The notes beneath the pieces were generated by a model. That model saw only the letters and a list, made by a program, of their open reading frames with translations. It did no database searches and was not told the DNA's origin. A DNA stretch of 17,331 nt from Strigomonas culicis. Taxonomy: Eukaryota > Euglenozoa > Kinetoplastea > Trypanosomatida > Trypanosomatidae. The stretch covers positions 1 to 17,331 of the forward strand of contig AUXH01000413.1 of the NCBI GenBank assembly GCA_000482145.1, read 5' to 3'. Positions 15,501 through 17,331 of the stretch are shown here, in pieces (within the stretch, counting starts at the first letter, position 1; every line of letters starts with the position of its first letter). Made by a program: the position numbers and the translations under genes.

Positions 15501-15526
15501 TATATATAAATTTATCTTTATATATA
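15501..15526. repeat. Perfect AT-only inverted repeat (10-nt arms, 6-nt loop)
   Basis: TATATATAAA at 15501-15510 is the exact reverse complement of TTTATATATA at 15517-15526, with loop TTTATC. It lies in the presumed 3' UTR or polyadenylation region of the CCCH gene. Confidence 0.75.
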
Positions 15527-15890
15527 AGGATAGATATATGCTTTTTTTTTTTTTGACGTACATGTATGAATGGTAATATCGGCATTAGCAGTTTGTTTTT
15601 CCCTCTTTGGGGACTAAAGTTGGTTCGCGTATTTTGTGCATGCTTAAAAAACGCCATCTTCTTTTGTATTGGTTACGTACATTTTTTTCCCCTTTTGTTT
15701 GTTTCTTTTCTTTTATTAAACCCGCGAACGTGTGTTGCTAGGAATTGTTAGTCCTTTAACAGTAAATAACTACAAGCGAACAACAGAAATACGAACAACT
15801 AAATAATATGTGAGCGACCTCCTATCGCCACCGTATGGAATCTGTTGTTGTACTGAAGCAGAACACTTGTTATATTTGATGATCCCCATG

Positions 15891-15956
15891 TCCTCTTCTC
15901 TTCTCGTTATACTCACCTAGTCTTTTTTTTTTTTGTAATTTCCCAATACACAATAG
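15891..15956 (+). promoter_or_regulatory. Polypyrimidine tract and SL acceptor(s) for the coiled-coil gene
   Basis: A C/T-rich tract starting right after the last ATG (15888-15890) ends at AG 15919-15920. A 12-nt T-run then leads to AG 15955-15956, with another AG at 15967-15968. These would give 5' UTRs of 50, 14 or 2 nt. All leave 15971 as the first ATG. Confidence 0.65.
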
Positions 15957-15970
15957 TTTTCTCGTCAGCC

Positions 15971-17331
15971 ATGAGTGAAAAAAGGGTCCGCATTGCTCTA
16001 GAGCCTGGGGTGTACACGGGGAAGGATTTCAGCTCGAACTCCACCTCTGTTCTCACGTCGCCCATGATGGCGGCTGGGCCTCGCGGCAGCGTCGGGTCCG
16101 CGGCGGAGTGCCCCGCGGCCGAGACGCCGCTGGGGGATCTCCACGCCGCGGACGGAAGGGAGAGCCCGGCCTTCGCCCCCCATCTGGCCAGCGCGCATCG
16201 CTTTCTGCGCATGCGGCAGATTCTGCGCGGGTCCGTTCGCGGCGGCGGCGCGGCGGAGGTCCCCGTCGCGTGGGAGGGCCCCCAGCCGCAGTTCCTGCTC
16301 CCCAGCAAGCTCCGCGAGCAGCAGCTGGCCGCGGAGAATGACAAGACGCGGCGGGCGGCGGCCCCCGGAAAGGAGAACGGCTGTCTGCCGGACGACGAGC
16401 TGCTGTCCTACGCGACGCGGACGGCCGTGGCGGAGCGCGCGCTGCGGCGCCTCCAGGAGGAGGTGGACGCGCTGCAGCACAGAGAGGTGCAGCACCGCCG
16501 ACAGCGCGAGGAGCTCCAGGCGCTGAATAGGAAGCTGCGGGAGGAGGTGGTGTCCATGGGCGCGGCGCTCGCGGACCAGACGCGGGCGCTGCAGACCCTC
16601 TCCAAGGAGATGGAGCGGCAGCACCCGCACCGCCTCGTGCGGGCGACGCGCGAGAAGCGGCAGTCCGCCGAGGCGATGGAGGGGGCGCCGGCGAGGAGCA
16701 AGCAGGACCTGGAGGCGGAGGTGCGGCGCCTGCGGCAGCAGCTGGAGAGCGGCCCGCACGCCTGCGGGGTGACGCCGCCGGCGATCGCGCTGGAGGACGA
16801 CATTGAGCGCGCCGAGCGGTGGCGCGTGCAGAACGCGGAGCTGCTGGAGCTCGTGAAGGACCTGAGCGCCGACACAGGCGGCCGTGCGCAGCGGCTCCAC
16901 CTCCAGGTGCGCGCGGCCCAGGTGGACCACCTCCCGGCGGGGTCGGCCGCCAGCACGAGCAGCGTGCGCCCGTATGTGATCGTCAAGGGGCCCTTCGACG
17001 CGGCGCAGGAGCTGCTGCGCACCGCCGCGCCCTCCTCGCCCGCGGCGGCCGCGCGCTTTGACGGCGCTGAAGCGGACGGCGGGGCCCACTGGATGACGCT
17101 GCCGCACACGAGCGGCGTGCTCACGATCCTGCTCTGCGACGCGGCGACCTCGGAGACGGTCGGGACGGCGACGCTGGCCGTCAACGCGCTGCTGGCGGCG
17201 TGCGGCCGGGCGCCGGGCGCGCCCGCCGCCCTGTACACGGTACCCGTGCATGCGCCCGGGGCGGCCGCCGGCACCGGCTCCGTGTGCCTGCAGGCGTCCC
17301 TGGGCGCCCGGCCGCCGCCGCCGGAGCAGCC
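15971..17331 (+). CDS. Coiled-coil protein running into a C2-like segment (3' truncated by window)
   Basis: The frame is open from ATG 15971 to the window end, giving 453 residues and a partial codon. Residues 1-140 are Ala/Gly/Pro/Ser-rich and probably disordered. Heptad-like, Glu/Arg/Gln/Leu-rich segments at about 150-216, 244-260 and 275-318 predict coiled coil. From about 333 the sequence changes to beta-type (YVIVKGPF at 335-342, WMTLP at 374-378, VLTILLCD at 383-390, VGTATLAVNALL at 397-408, SVCLQASLGA at 437-446), resembling a C2-like domain. A coiled-coil N-terminus with C2-type domains occurs in ciliary and centrosomal scaffolds such as the RPGRIP1 family, but I cannot claim homology. 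The start is the first ATG after the splice signals. The gene is on + although a 417-residue antisense frame exists; codon use, direction of all neighbours and the coiled-coil pattern favour +. Confidence 0.82.
   Translation, partial: MSEKRVRIALEPGVYTGKDFSSNSTSVLTSPMMAAGPRGSVGSAAECPAAETPLGDLHAADGRESPAFAPHLASAHRFLRMRQILRGSVRGGGAAEVPVAWEGPQPQFLLPSKLREQQLAAENDKTRRAAAPGKENGCLPDDELLSYATRTAVAERALRRLQEEVDALQHREVQHRRQREELQALNRKLREEVVSMGAALADQTRALQTLSKEMERQHPHRLVRATREKRQSAEAMEGAPARSKQDLEAEVRRLRQQLESGPHACGVTPPAIALEDDIERAERWRVQNAELLELVKDLSADTGGRAQRLHLQVRAAQVDHLPAGSAASTSSVRPYVIVKGPFDAAQELLRTAAPSSPAAAARFDGAEADGGAHWMTLPHTSGVLTILLCDAATSETVGTATLAVNALLAACGRAPGAPAALYTVPVHAPGAAAGTGSVCLQASLGARPPPPEQ

Larger units (their letters stand above)
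15223..15970 (+). other. Intergenic spacer between the CCCH gene and the coiled-coil gene
   Basis: 748 nt, AT-rich. A-rich sequence with CAA repeats at about 15232-15300 follows the stop and fits the 3' UTR. A perfect AT hairpin lies at 15501-15526 and a T-run at about 15542-15554. ATGs occur up to 15888-15890, then none until 15971. The short open frame 15566-15751 is Phe/Leu-rich and is not supported. Confidence 0.7.

Noticed and set aside
15998..17251. Antisense open frame of 417 codons at the window end
   Set aside because: The + frame from 15971 is open throughout, begins after splice signals and shows coiled-coil heptads. The antisense product is low complexity.

Overview
The window looks like nuclear DNA of a kinetoplastid, most likely a trypanosomatid. 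All seven genes lie on the + strand and none shows an intron. GC-rich coding blocks with G/C-ending codons alternate with AT-rich spacers of about 0.3-1 kb. Before each complete or 5'-complete gene there is a polypyrimidine tract and an AG, the usual arrangement for spliced-leader (SL) trans-splicing of a polycistronic transcript. I cannot name the genus. No tRNA, rRNA, mobile element or CRISPR array was seen.

Layout: (1) 1-513, the 3' end of an unrecognised low-complexity protein gene. (2) 829-2499, TFIIH subunit TFB2/p52. (3) 2896-4245, a protein with one N-terminal membrane segment and an armadillo-like body, possibly the mitochondrial import receptor ATOM46. (4) 4857-5690, ARL13, a ciliary Arf-like GTPase carrying an N-terminal RII-like docking domain. 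(5) 6438-11801, a 1787-residue protein with three cyclic-nucleotide-binding-like domains followed by about five C2-like segments. (6) 12802-15222, a CCCH zinc-finger protein built from three copies of one module. (7) 15971 to the window end, the start of a coiled-coil protein that also runs into a C2-like segment.

Gene order in kinetoplastid transcription units usually carries little functional information, so the neighbours need not work together. Themes do recur: ARL13 is a flagellar protein, gene 5 has PKA-regulatory-type domains and PKA-type phosphorylation motifs, and genes 5 and 7 both carry C2-like segments. Gene 6 is a likely mRNA-binding regulator.

The most interesting points are the cNBD plus C2 architecture of gene 5 with its PKA-R-like layout, the triplicated CCCH module of gene 6, and long ATG-free leaders in front of genes 5 and 6 (436 and 574 nt). 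These ATG-free stretches start close to polypyrimidine tracts, so they appear to mark real 5' UTRs and help choose between competing SL acceptors.
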